From Alphaproteobacteria bacterium (GTDB lineage: Bacteria > Pseudomonadota > Alphaproteobacteria > Sphingomonadales > JAKSBY01): a stretch of 64,000 nucleotides of DNA. Positions 39,727 through 48,746 of this stretch are shown here, piece after piece (position 1 is the stretch's first letter; each line of letters begins with the position of its first letter). The stretch is from contig JAJFIV010000027.1 of assembly GCA_021774625.1 (NCBI GenBank), positions 336,566-400,565 on the forward strand, written 5' to 3'. The position numbers and the translations under genes were made by a program. The notes under the pieces are model-generated. The model had not been told where the DNA came from. It saw only the letters and a list, made by a program, of their open reading frames with translations, and did not search any database.

Positions 39727-42700
39727 TTACACTTTCGCGAGAATGCTCCGGATATGGCGGGTGGCAAAGCTGAGCTTTGCGACCGAAACCGGACCGCTTG
39801 CGCGAATATCGGCAAGCAGTCCGTTGACCCGGCCAAGCGGCTCCTCCTGATCCTTCATCCACTGGCCGATCACCGTATCGCTGCTTTTGGCCCTGGAAGA
39901 CGCGAGGATGCTGCGGGTGACGTGCCTTTGCTGGTCTGCCAGGTCGTCGATTACCGCGCGGGCGGCAAGCCGGTCCCAGTGATCTTCGCTGGTCATCATA
40001 TCGGCCGCTTTTCTAAGCCAATCAAGACCGATCCGACAGCCTATTTCAAAATAGGCTTTGCCGACTTCCCGGACCGGACGCTTCAATGCGCCGGCAACCG
40101 CGACAATATCGCAGGCGGGACCCATTGATTCCAGCGCAGAGACTTTCCGCGCCAGGGTCTGCGGCACTTTCTGTTCTTCATACATTGCCCGCTTTTCATC
40201 AAATGACCCGCGCTCTAGCGGGCTGAGCACGCTGACCGGCGCATTCAGAAGATCGGCCAGGCCGGGCCGGTACTGTTCGACCAGGCGGGCTATATCAAGC
40301 GGCGCCGGGGCATTGTTCAAAAACCAGATAGCCTGACGTTTGACAAAGTCACAAATCTCCATATGCATCAGGCCCTGAATGGTCGCCGGCGCCTTATAAT
40401 CCAGCGCATCGATTGCCGGCCAGATATCGGTCAGGCTAAAGGCATCACGGACAATCAGGAAGGCCGAAACCACCTGTTCACGGGACAGTCCGGTTTCCTC
40501 GCGGACATCCCGGATATAGGTCAGACCCGCCCGGTTGATCACCTGATTGGCAAGGGTTGTGGCGACAATTCCGCGCCTCAGCTGATGACGGCCAAGCTCC
40601 TGGTCAAACCGCAATCTGAGGATTTTGGGAAACCCCCGGGAAAGCTCAGGGTAAAGATAGCTGCTCTCGATTAGCGATCCCGCGAGCAGTGAATCTTTCA
40701 GGGACATCTTGCTATAGGCGAGCAGGGTCGAAAGCTCGGGACGTGTCAGACCTTTCTGCTGGACCGCCATCTCGGCAAAGGCTTCATCATCGGGCAGACC
40801 TTCAATCGCCCGGTCCAGTTTGCCGTCCCGCTCCAGAGTCCGAATGAGACTGACATGGCTTTCGCGGGATTTGATCGCCTGCATTTCGGCGATGGAAATG
40901 GCCTGAGTCTGCAGATAATTATCCTCAAGGACAATCGCGGCAACTTCCTCGGTCATGGAAACAAGAAGCTGGTCCCGCTCAGCGCTTTTAATGGACCCGC
41001 CGGCCGCCGCATCAAGCAGCAGAATCTTGATATTAACTTCCTTGTCCGAACAATCCACCCCGGCCGAATTATCAATAAAGTCCGTATTGAGCCGCCCGCC
41101 CGCGCGGGAGAATTCGATCCGCGCCTGTTGGGTAAGGCCAAGATTACCGCCCTCGCCAACCACCTTTACACCAAGCGCATTGGCATCCACACGCAAGGCA
41201 TCATTGGAGCGGTCGCCGGCCTCGCCATGGCTTTCGTAACTGGCTTTGACATAAGTGCCGATCCCGCCCACCCAGAGCAAATCCGCCTTGGCTTTTAAAA
41301 TCGCATGGATCAAATCCTGCGGACTGAGGGATTTTTGATCGGTCCCTAAAAAGACTTTGAGTTCATTGGTCAGCGGAATGGATTTGGCGGAGCGGTTAAA
41401 CACGCCGCCGCCCTTGGAAATCAGTTTTGAATTGTAATCGGCCCAGCTTGACCGAGGCAGCGCAAACAATCTTTTCCGCTCTTTATAGCTTTTTTCCGGA
41501 TCCGGGTCGGGATCAAAAAAGATATGCCGGTGATCGAAGGCCGCCTGCAGACGGATGGTTTTGGAGAGCAGCATGCCGTTGCCGAACACATCGCCCGACA
41601 TGTCGCCAATGCCGATCACCGTGATGGGGTCTTTCTGAACATCGATGCCCATTTCACGAAAGTGCCTTTGCACCGAAACCCAGGCGCCGCGGGCGGTAAT
41701 CGCCATTTTTTTATGATCATAGCCCTTGGAGCCGCCGGACGCGAAGGCATCATCCAGCCAGAAATTGCGCGACTGCGCAATCCCGTTGGCTATATCGGAG
41801 AAACTTGCCGTGCCCTTGTCGGCGGCCACCACCAGATAGGGGTCCTTGCCATCGTAGCGGACCGTCTTTTTCGGCGGGACGGCTTTACCGGCAATGAGAT
41901 TATCAGTGACGGAAAGCAGGCTGCGGATGAATATTTTGTAACAGGCCGTCCCTTCGGTCAGAACGCCCTCCCGGTCGCTGGCGTGAGGCAGGTGCTTGGG
42001 GATGAAGCCGCCCTTCGCGCCAACCGGAACAATCACCACATTCTTGACCTGTTGCGCCTTGACCAGGCCGAGCACTTCCGTGCGGAAATCCTCCCGCCGG
42101 TCGGACCATCTGAGACCGCCGCGGGCCACCGGCCCAAACCGCAGATGAATGCCCTCAAGCCGTGGCGAATAGACAAAAATTTCCGCATACGGCTTGGGCT
42201 TGGGCATTTCCCGGACCTTGGCCGAACGGATTTTGAGCGCCAGCCCAAGCTGCGGCGACGGCCCGGATTCCGAAGAGATATATTCATCCTGATAGAAATT
42301 GGTGCGGATCGTGGCCATGATCACATTCAGATAGCTTCTGAGAATCCGGTCCTGATCAAGGCTGTTCACCATGGTGAATTTACGGCGGATTTCCTGGGCA
42401 AACGCCTTGGCCTCTTCCTCGCGCGCTTTCGCTGACGGACCTTTGGGTTCGAATTTCAGCTTGAACAGTTTCAGGAAAAGAGCGGCGATGGCAGAATATT
42501 CAACCAGACAGTCTTCGACATAATCCTGACTGAAAGCGAGGCCGATCTGGCGCAGATATTTCGCATAGGCCCGCAGGATAACGCCGTCCTGCCAGGTAAA
42601 ATAAGCCATCGTCGTCAGGGCGTTAAAGCCGTCATCCTCAACCAGGCCATGCCAGACCTGATTGAGAAGGTCTTCGATCAGAGGTTTAAGAACGGCGCCG

Positions 42701-44589
42701 TCCAGCCGTTCGCCGAACCGGCTGGTCAGATAAAAATCATGCACACAGCCGCCGCTTTCGCGTTCAAGTTCATAGGCATGTTCGCCGATAACCTTAAGGC
42801 CGAGATGCTCAAGCATGGGCAGGCATTCCGAGAGCGGAACCACCCGCCGGCCGTGATTAATTTTCAGCCGGACCGCATTTTCAGGGTCGGTGCGGCGGCG
42901 ATAAAGATCGAAACGCACATCATCGGCGCCGCCGACCTCTTCCAGTTTCTCGATATCGATAATGGCCTGCCGCGGCGCAAATTCTTCGCGATATGCAATG
43001 GAAAAAACATCCCGGTAGGCGTCAAATAGCTGATTTCCGCGCTCTTCGCCGAGCCGCTCAACCAGTTCATCATGCAAATGCTCCGCCCAGCCCTTGGCTA
43101 CTTCCTGAACATTCCGATTCAACCGTTCGACATCGGGATGGCGCACGCTGCCCGGCTTGGTGCGGACAATAAACTGCCAGCGCGCCATCACATCGTTGGA
43201 AAGCTGGGCGTAATAGACGGAAATTTCGCCATTGAACGCCTTACAGAGAAGCTTTTCTATGGCGCCCCGGAGATCGGAATGATATTTTTCCCGCGGCACA
43301 TAAACCAGGACGGAGGCAAAGCGTTCAAACTTGTCCTGGCGCACAAAGACCTTGGTTTGCGGCCGTTCCATGAGATGAAGAACGCCGAGACTAATTTCCA
43401 GAAGCTGATCTTCATTGATCTGGAACAGCTCGTCCCTCGGGAACGTTTCCAGAATATGAGCCAGCGCCTTGCCGGCATGGCTTTTTTTATGAAAGACCGC
43501 GCGGCGCTGAACATTGACGACCTTGCGCCTGAGCAATGGTATATCCTTGGCGTTGCGGCTGTAGGCAAGCGATGTGAAAAGGCCGACAAAGCGGTGTTCG
43601 CCAACCACCTTTCCGGAGGAATCAAACATTTTGACGCCCACATAGTCCATATGAACCGGGCGGTGGACCGTTGATTTCACATTGGCCTTGGTAATGATAA
43701 CCGGGTCATCCTGCAGAAGAAAATGCCGGATTTCCTGGGATATCGGCGTCAGCCCCTCCGCGCCGCGCAGAACAAAGCGCTTGGGATCCCGCAAAATACC
43801 GAGCCCCGATCCGCCAATCGAATCGAAACGCGCCGTCTTTGGGTTGCCGTCAAAGCGGTATTCCCGGTAGCCAAGAAAAGTAAAATGATCGGCTGCCAAC
43901 CAGCGCAGCAGAGCAATCGCCTCATCATTCAGCGAAAAGTCTGCCGCTGAAGGGCGCGCCGTTAACGCGGCAACCGTTTCATCAATTTTTGCCATCATGC
44001 CGCGCCAATCAACCACCGCCATCCGGACATCGCTGAGAATGCCGATCACGATTTTTTCGATGGATTTGAGTTTTTTCGGATCGGACTGGGCGTCTATTTC
44101 AATATAAAGGCTGGATTCCGGTGGCGAATCCGGTGAACTGCCTTCATCGAAATCCACCGTGCCGACTGTCGACAGACGTTTGCCTGCCGCATTACGCTCA
44201 ACCACAAAAACCGGATGATGCACCACATGGATGCCCAGATGGTGAGTGGCGCTGAGCCCGCCGGTAATGGAATCCACAATGAACGGCATATCGTCATTGA
44301 CGATCTGGATCACCGTGTGGGGGGTTTGCCAGCCATCCTTTTTCAGATCCGGGTTAAAAACCCTGAAATTGACGGCGCCGGGTTTCCTGACCGCCGCCAG
44401 ATCCCACATGGATTTCGCCAGGTGATACAGCGTCGGAATTTCGACATTCAGGACATCTTCCGGTGCGGACGGCCCGAAAAAGACATCAATAAAACGGCAC
44501 AGATCCTGCGCCTGTTTTTCCTTCATCCGGGTTTTTGCGTATTTTTTTACTTCAGCAGTGACGGCGTCTTTTTGAGCCCAGGTATTCAC
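39727..44589 (-). CDS. NAD-specific glutamate dehydrogenase (large, about 180 kDa class)
   Basis: 1620 aa; EGIHLRFGPVARGGLRWSDRREDFRTEVLGLVKAQQVKNVVIVPVGAKGGF, IGDMSGDVFGNGML, VGEGGNLGLTQQARIEF. Confidence 0.96.
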   Translation of the reverse strand: MNTWAQKDAVTAEVKKYAKTRMKEKQAQDLCRFIDVFFGPSAPEDVLNVEIPTLYHLAKSMWDLAAVRKPGAVNFRVFNPDLKKDGWQTPHTVIQIVNDDMPFIVDSITGGLSATHHLGIHVVHHPVFVVERNAAGKRLSTVGTVDFDEGSSPDSPPESSLYIEIDAQSDPKKLKSIEKIVIGILSDVRMAVVDWRGMMAKIDETVAALTARPSAADFSLNDEAIALLRWLAADHFTFLGYREYRFDGNPKTARFDSIGGSGLGILRDPKRFVLRGAEGLTPISQEIRHFLLQDDPVIITKANVKSTVHRPVHMDYVGVKMFDSSGKVVGEHRFVGLFTSLAYSRNAKDIPLLRRKVVNVQRRAVFHKKSHAGKALAHILETFPRDELFQINEDQLLEISLGVLHLMERPQTKVFVRQDKFERFASVLVYVPREKYHSDLRGAIEKLLCKAFNGEISVYYAQLSNDVMARWQFIVRTKPGSVRHPDVERLNRNVQEVAKGWAEHLHDELVERLGEERGNQLFDAYRDVFSIAYREEFAPRQAIIDIEKLEEVGGADDVRFDLYRRRTDPENAVRLKINHGRRVVPLSECLPMLEHLGLKVIGEHAYELERESGGCVHDFYLTSRFGERLDGAVLKPLIEDLLNQVWHGLVEDDGFNALTTMAYFTWQDGVILRAYAKYLRQIGLAFSQDYVEDCLVEYSAIAALFLKLFKLKFEPKGPSAKAREEEAKAFAQEIRRKFTMVNSLDQDRILRSYLNVIMATIRTNFYQDEYISSESGPSPQLGLALKIRSAKVREMPKPKPYAEIFVYSPRLEGIHLRFGPVARGGLRWSDRREDFRTEVLGLVKAQQVKNVVIVPVGAKGGFIPKHLPHASDREGVLTEGTACYKIFIRSLLSVTDNLIAGKAVPPKKTVRYDGKDPYLVVAADKGTASFSDIANGIAQSRNFWLDDAFASGGSKGYDHKKMAITARGAWVSVQRHFREMGIDVQKDPITVIGIGDMSGDVFGNGMLLSKTIRLQAAFDHRHIFFDPDPDPEKSYKERKRLFALPRSSWADYNSKLISKGGGVFNRSAKSIPLTNELKVFLGTDQKSLSPQDLIHAILKAKADLLWVGGIGTYVKASYESHGEAGDRSNDALRVDANALGVKVVGEGGNLGLTQQARIEFSRAGGRLNTDFIDNSAGVDCSDKEVNIKILLLDAAAGGSIKSAERDQLLVSMTEEVAAIVLEDNYLQTQAISIAEMQAIKSRESHVSLIRTLERDGKLDRAIEGLPDDEAFAEMAVQQKGLTRPELSTLLAYSKMSLKDSLLAGSLIESSYLYPELSRGFPKILRLRFDQELGRHQLRRGIVATTLANQVINRAGLTYIRDVREETGLSREQVVSAFLIVRDAFSLTDIWPAIDALDYKAPATIQGLMHMEICDFVKRQAIWFLNNAPAPLDIARLVEQYRPGLADLLNAPVSVLSPLERGSFDEKRAMYEEQKVPQTLARKVSALESMGPACDIVAVAGALKRPVREVGKAYFEIGCRIGLDWLRKAADMMTSEDHWDRLAARAVIDDLADQQRHVTRSILASSRAKSSDTVIGQWMKDQEEPLGRVNGLLADIRASGPVSVAKLSFATRHIRSILAKV

Positions 44590-44662
44590 GTCCGATATCC
44601 TTTCAAACAGTCCTTCATTTCAGCTGCCCCCTGTTTCTTTGGAAATTATTCATCCGGCCAAA

Positions 44663-45844
44663 TCATTTCTGCGCGGCGCGTTTCAGGATTGACTCTAAAA
44701 CGGCTTCTTTTTCATCCAGTATTTTTATGACTTCCAGCCTGCCGGTTTCCCTGCTGCGCCGGGTCAGCGCCAGAGCAAATTCATTCTCGCCGGCCACCCA
44801 GTCGGCCTGAGCAGCGGCCAGGGGCGCGAGAGCCCGCATTCTTTCCTTTGCCGTTTCCAGCCGGTCCACCGTCCTGTTGCCCTTGGCGGCGCGGCGGGCC
44901 TTGCGCTCCGCCTTCACACAGCCCTTGATGCCGCCTTCGTGTGAGGCGATGAAGCTTTTGACATTGTCCGACGTCCGGCCTTCCCGCTTTACATAACACA
45001 GCGCCGTCGCATATTCGGTGATGCGGGTTTTGTCATAATCGGCGCCGAACACCAGTTTGATCACTGGCGTAAAAGGCGCCCGGACCTGCTGTTTGATCCC
45101 GGCACCCTTCAGGATCTCCTGATAGGCGTCGGGCTCGGCCGCGGCCGCATCAAAAAAAGCAAAGGCTTTGGCTAGAGCTTCGTAGAGCGCGTTGCGGGTT
45201 CTCGAATCCACATGGACCAGGTCGCCGGCCACCGTGCGGCATTCCGCCAGCAGATCATAAAGCGTGCCGGCCGTCTCCTCAATCGCGGGATCAGGCGGTT
45301 CAAGCGCCGGTTTTTTCGACACCGCCGGCGGGGCGGATGCTGTCTCAGCCGTTCTTTCTTTCCAGCTGATCGCACCGAGGATAAAATGGATGCTTTCATT
45401 ATCATCGCTCAGCGGCAGCAGGATGCCGCGATAGAGGATTTCGCGATCCCTGTCGGGCTGAAATTCCGCCTCGAACCCAATGGGGGCCTTGTTGGCAAGC
45501 ACCTCCATATAATGGGGAGCCAGGCGGCTTAACACGCAATTTGCCGGAACATCGGTCGCAACTCTGTCACGCAGGCTCTCGCCGCCACAGGTCTCGGTGA
45601 TGGCGGCGCCCACATAGCGCAGAACGGGTTCGCCATAGCCCTTCGGGAAATCGATTAAAAAACTGTTTTCGCGGAAACTGTCCAGGTCTTCGCTTTTCAG
45701 GTCGGCGACGGAGGGGAAATCGCGGCCATCCAGCAGCGATGCCCAGTAATCATACGCCCTGAGATGAAGGCGCCGTTCGCGAATATCCTGCGGGATATCA
45801 TCGTCCAGATGGAACGAACCGTCCTCTTTATCGTGATCGCTCAC
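44663..45844 (-). CDS. PAS_5-like domain protein with extended C-terminal region
   Basis: DIRERRLHLRAYDYWASLLDGRDFPSVADLKSEDLDSFRENSFLIDF...ILLPLSDDNESIHFILGAISW is PAS_5-like; C-terminus unassigned. Confidence 0.65.
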   Translation of the reverse strand: MSDHDKEDGSFHLDDDIPQDIRERRLHLRAYDYWASLLDGRDFPSVADLKSEDLDSFRENSFLIDFPKGYGEPVLRYVGAAITETCGGESLRDRVATDVPANCVLSRLAPHYMEVLANKAPIGFEAEFQPDRDREILYRGILLPLSDDNESIHFILGAISWKERTAETASAPPAVSKKPALEPPDPAIEETAGTLYDLLAECRTVAGDLVHVDSRTRNALYEALAKAFAFFDAAAAEPDAYQEILKGAGIKQQVRAPFTPVIKLVFGADYDKTRITEYATALCYVKREGRTSDNVKSFIASHEGGIKGCVKAERKARRAAKGNRTVDRLETAKERMRALAPLAAAQADWVAGENEFALALTRRSRETGRLEVIKILDEKEAVLESILKRAAQK

Positions 45845-45996
45845 AGCTTTATCCGCATCATGGCTGTTGACAGGCCCAGACCCTAAAGGGTCAAACTTAA
45901 AGAGCCGTTAACCATTCTCAAATGGCACAACTTTTTTGGCAATGCAAGGAGTTGTCTTTATCGGGACAACTATTCGGCACAATTTTTTTTGAAAAT

Positions 45997-46071
45997 TGGA
46001 GCGGGCGATGAGATTCGAACTCACGACCCCAACCTTGGCAAGGTTGTGCTCTACCCCTGAGCTACGCCCGC
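45997..46071 (-). tRNA. tRNA-Gly(GCC), CCA encoded
   Basis: Reverse complement GCGGGCGTAGCTCAGGGGTAGAGCACAACCTTGCCAAGGTTGGGGTCGTGAGTTCGAATCTCATCGCCCGCTCCA. Confidence 0.96.
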
Positions 46072-46246
46072 ATCCTTGGGTACCGGCCACCGGCCGCATC
46101 TTGGGCGGCGATAATACGGAAAGCGCGGGCCATTGCAACAGGATTCTCCTAAAATATCCCGCTCAATTACGGAAAAAGCCACTGAGCTGCTGGACCTTTG
46201 GCGGGGAAATCCTTATGTGTACAAAAATTCACTTTCGAGGATTGCC

Positions 46247-47161
46247 ATGGAACCCCTGATCAACCCGCCGCCCGCCGCCGATCTTATCAAGGACGGCACC
46301 AGCGAAAGCTTTATGAACGATGTCATTGCCGCTTCGCAGTCGGTGCCGGTTCTGGTGGATTTCTGGGCGTCCTGGTGCGGCCCCTGCAAACAGCTGACCC
46401 CCCTTCTGGAGCGCCTTGTCACGGCGGCCAGAGGCGCGGTGAAGCTGGTAAAAATCGACGTCGATAAAAACCAGGCCATTTCCGCCCAGCTGCGCATCCA
46501 GTCCCTGCCCACCGTCATGGCCTTTGTTGACGGACGGCCCGTCGATGGGTTTACCGGGGCGCTGCCGGAAAGCGAACTGAAAGCCTTTATCGGCAAAATC
46601 CTTGCCGGCGGGCCGGAGAGCGGGCCATCTCCGGTTGAGCAGGCCATCGGATTTGGTCAGGAAGCGCTTGCCCAGGGTGAATTTATGCGCGCCGCCCAGG
46701 CCTTCGGACAGGCGGTTCAGGCCGAGCCGGAGAATATCGACGCCCTGACCGGGCTGGCCCGGACCCAGATGCAGATGGGGGATTCGGAAGCCGCCAAACG
46801 AACCCTTGCAATGGTCCCCGAAAACAAACGCGAAGAGGCTGCGGTGAAAAGCATCCGGTCGGCGCTGGAGCTGGCGGAGGAAATGGGTGAGAACGGGATA
46901 CAGGACATCAGCGCGCTGAAAGCCGCCCTTGAGGCCAATCAGGACGATCATCAGGTACGCTATGATCTGGCCCTGGCCTATCTTGCCGCCGATGACCGCG
47001 AAGCGTGCGCCGAAGCCTTGCTCCATATCATCCGCCGGCAGCGGGACTGGCAGGAAGGAGCGGCCAGGGAGCGGCTTTTGAAACTGTTTGAAGCTTATGG
47101 GCCGACGGATCCTTTCACCATTGCCGCAAGGCGCAAATTATCCGCGATCCTGTTCGCTTAA
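46247..47161 (+). CDS. Thioredoxin-TPR co-chaperone (CnoX/YbbN-like)
   Basis: [22 protein letters not shown] thioredoxin motif plus TPR C-terminus; ATG at 46247 within ORF 46133..47161. Confidence 0.9.
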   Translation: MEPLINPPPAADLIKDGTSESFMNDVIAASQSVPVLVDFWASWCGPCKQLTPLLERLVTAARGAVKLVKIDVDKNQAISAQLRIQSLPTVMAFVDGRPVDGFTGALPESELKAFIGKILAGGPESGPSPVEQAIGFGQEALAQGEFMRAAQAFGQAVQAEPENIDALTGLARTQMQMGDSEAAKRTLAMVPENKREEAAVKSIRSALELAEEMGENGIQDISALKAALEANQDDHQVRYDLALAYLAADDREACAEALLHIIRRQRDWQEGAARERLLKLFEAYGPTDPFTIAARRKLSAILFA

Positions 47162-47175
47162 AGGAAGAAAGACCA

Positions 47176-47355
47176 ATGGCGGATATCGACCCGAAACTTC
47201 TGGAAATTCTGGTCTGCCCTTTAACCAAGGGGCCCCTGGAATATGACCGGAAGGCGCAAGAACTGATCAGCCGCAATGCGGGCCTTGCCTACCCGATAAG
47301 GGATGGCATCCCTGTCATGCTGACGGAAGAAGCGCGAAAGCTGGAAGACGGGTAA
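47176..47355 (+). CDS. Trm112/UPF0434-like protein (59 aa)
   Basis: Translated by hand: [59 protein letters not shown]; not in the ORF track (below its length cutoff). Confidence 0.9.
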   Translation: MADIDPKLLEILVCPLTKGPLEYDRKAQELISRNAGLAYPIRDGIPVMLTEEARKLEDG

Positions 47356-48582
47356 TTATACGGGCCGTCCCGTCAACAGCTTCGGCAGCCTGCCGACGGT
47401 GCCGCGGGCATGCTGTATGAAGAATTTTTTCAGGGGCGGCAGCCGGTGAACCGCCGCAAGGCCGATATCGCGGGCGACCCGCACCGGCGTCAGGTCATTG
47501 GAAAAAAGCCGGTTGAGCCCGTCGGTGACGGCCGCCAGCAACAGATTATCCGTCCGCCGCCATTTTTCATAACGTTCGAGACAGGTTTTATCGCCGATAT
47601 CCAGACCAAGCCTTGCGGCATCGGCCAGAATTTCGATCAGCGCCGCACAATCCCGAAAGCCCATATTGAGGCCCTGCCCGGCAATGGGATGAATGCCGTG
47701 GGCGGCATCGCCGATCAGGGCAAGCCTCTGTCCCACATAATGTTCGGCGAAATGCAAACCCAGCGGGTGGCTGAATCGGGGCCCCGCAAGCGCGACATCG
47801 CCGAGAAAATTACCCATGCGTCGCTGCACTTCCCCTAGAAAAGCACGATCTGAAAGCGCCATAATATGCGGCGCCAGATCGGCATCCGCTGTCCATACCA
47901 GGGAAGAGCGGTTTTCAGACAGCGGCAGGATGGCAAAGGGGCCGGGCGGCAAAAAACGTTCATGGGCGATATCATGATGCGGCAGGGTATGAGAAACGGT
48001 GGCGACAATTCCGGTCTGGTCATAGCGCCATTGCGAGGTGCGGATCCCGGCAAGCCGGCGGACGAAGCTGCCCCGGCCATCGGCGCCGATCAGCAGCGGC
48101 GCCCGCAATGACAGACCGCTCGCCAGTTTTGCCGTCGCCGCATAAGGCGTCCGGTCCATGGATTCCAGTCTGTCGGGCGCGATCAGCTTGACCGTGCCGC
48201 ACTCTTCCAGACGTCGGAACAGACCTTTGCGGATATGACGGTTTTCGACCATAAATCCCAGCGGCTCATCACCAACTGCGGCATGATCGAAATGCAAAAA
48301 CAACTTTGAATCGCCATCGGACACCCGGATTTCACGAATCGGTTCGGCCTCGTCCGCCATATATTGCCAAACCCCGATGGCATCCAGCATCCGATAGGAC
48401 GCGTAGGCAATGGCGGAGGAACGGCCGTCAAAACCGCTATCCGTCGCCGCATCCGGGCTCAGCGCATCGACAACGGTGATCTCCAGGCCCTCCTGCCCGG
48501 CAAGGCCGCAGGCAAGCGTGAGACCGATCATGCCGCCGCCGATAATAATAATATCCGAAACCATATCCTGATTCTTTGCCAT
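47356..48582 (-). CDS. UbiH/UbiF/VisC/COQ6-family FAD-dependent hydroxylase
   Basis: DIIIIGGGMIGLTLACGLAGQEGLEITVVDA; DGRSSAIAYAS; ALIGDAAHGIHPIAGQGLNMGFRDCAAL. Confidence 0.93.
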   Translation of the reverse strand: MAKNQDMVSDIIIIGGGMIGLTLACGLAGQEGLEITVVDALSPDAATDSGFDGRSSAIAYASYRMLDAIGVWQYMADEAEPIREIRVSDGDSKLFLHFDHAAVGDEPLGFMVENRHIRKGLFRRLEECGTVKLIAPDRLESMDRTPYAATAKLASGLSLRAPLLIGADGRGSFVRRLAGIRTSQWRYDQTGIVATVSHTLPHHDIAHERFLPPGPFAILPLSENRSSLVWTADADLAPHIMALSDRAFLGEVQRRMGNFLGDVALAGPRFSHPLGLHFAEHYVGQRLALIGDAAHGIHPIAGQGLNMGFRDCAALIEILADAARLGLDIGDKTCLERYEKWRRTDNLLLAAVTDGLNRLFSNDLTPVRVARDIGLAAVHRLPPLKKFFIQHARGTVGRLPKLLTGRPV

Positions 48583-48746
48583 CGGGCGAAGTTAGACCGC
48601 CGCAGCGGGACTGTCCAGCGCAACCCTTTTACCGGGGTCAGGATCCTAAGGCCGAATGTTCTCCTTGTGTCTTTTTCCCATGGCCGGTAAATTTGCTTCG
48701 CACTCTGTTTTCATCCTGTCCGGAAAGGGCCGACACCATCGCAAGC

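Noticed and set aside
41524-42435. 303-aa plus-strand ORF
   Set aside because: Antisense to the NAD-glutamate dehydrogenase catalytic core
45922-45940. Second possible sigma-54 site (tggcacaacttttttggc)
   Set aside because: Has TGGCAC but lacks a TTGC -12 element at the required spacing
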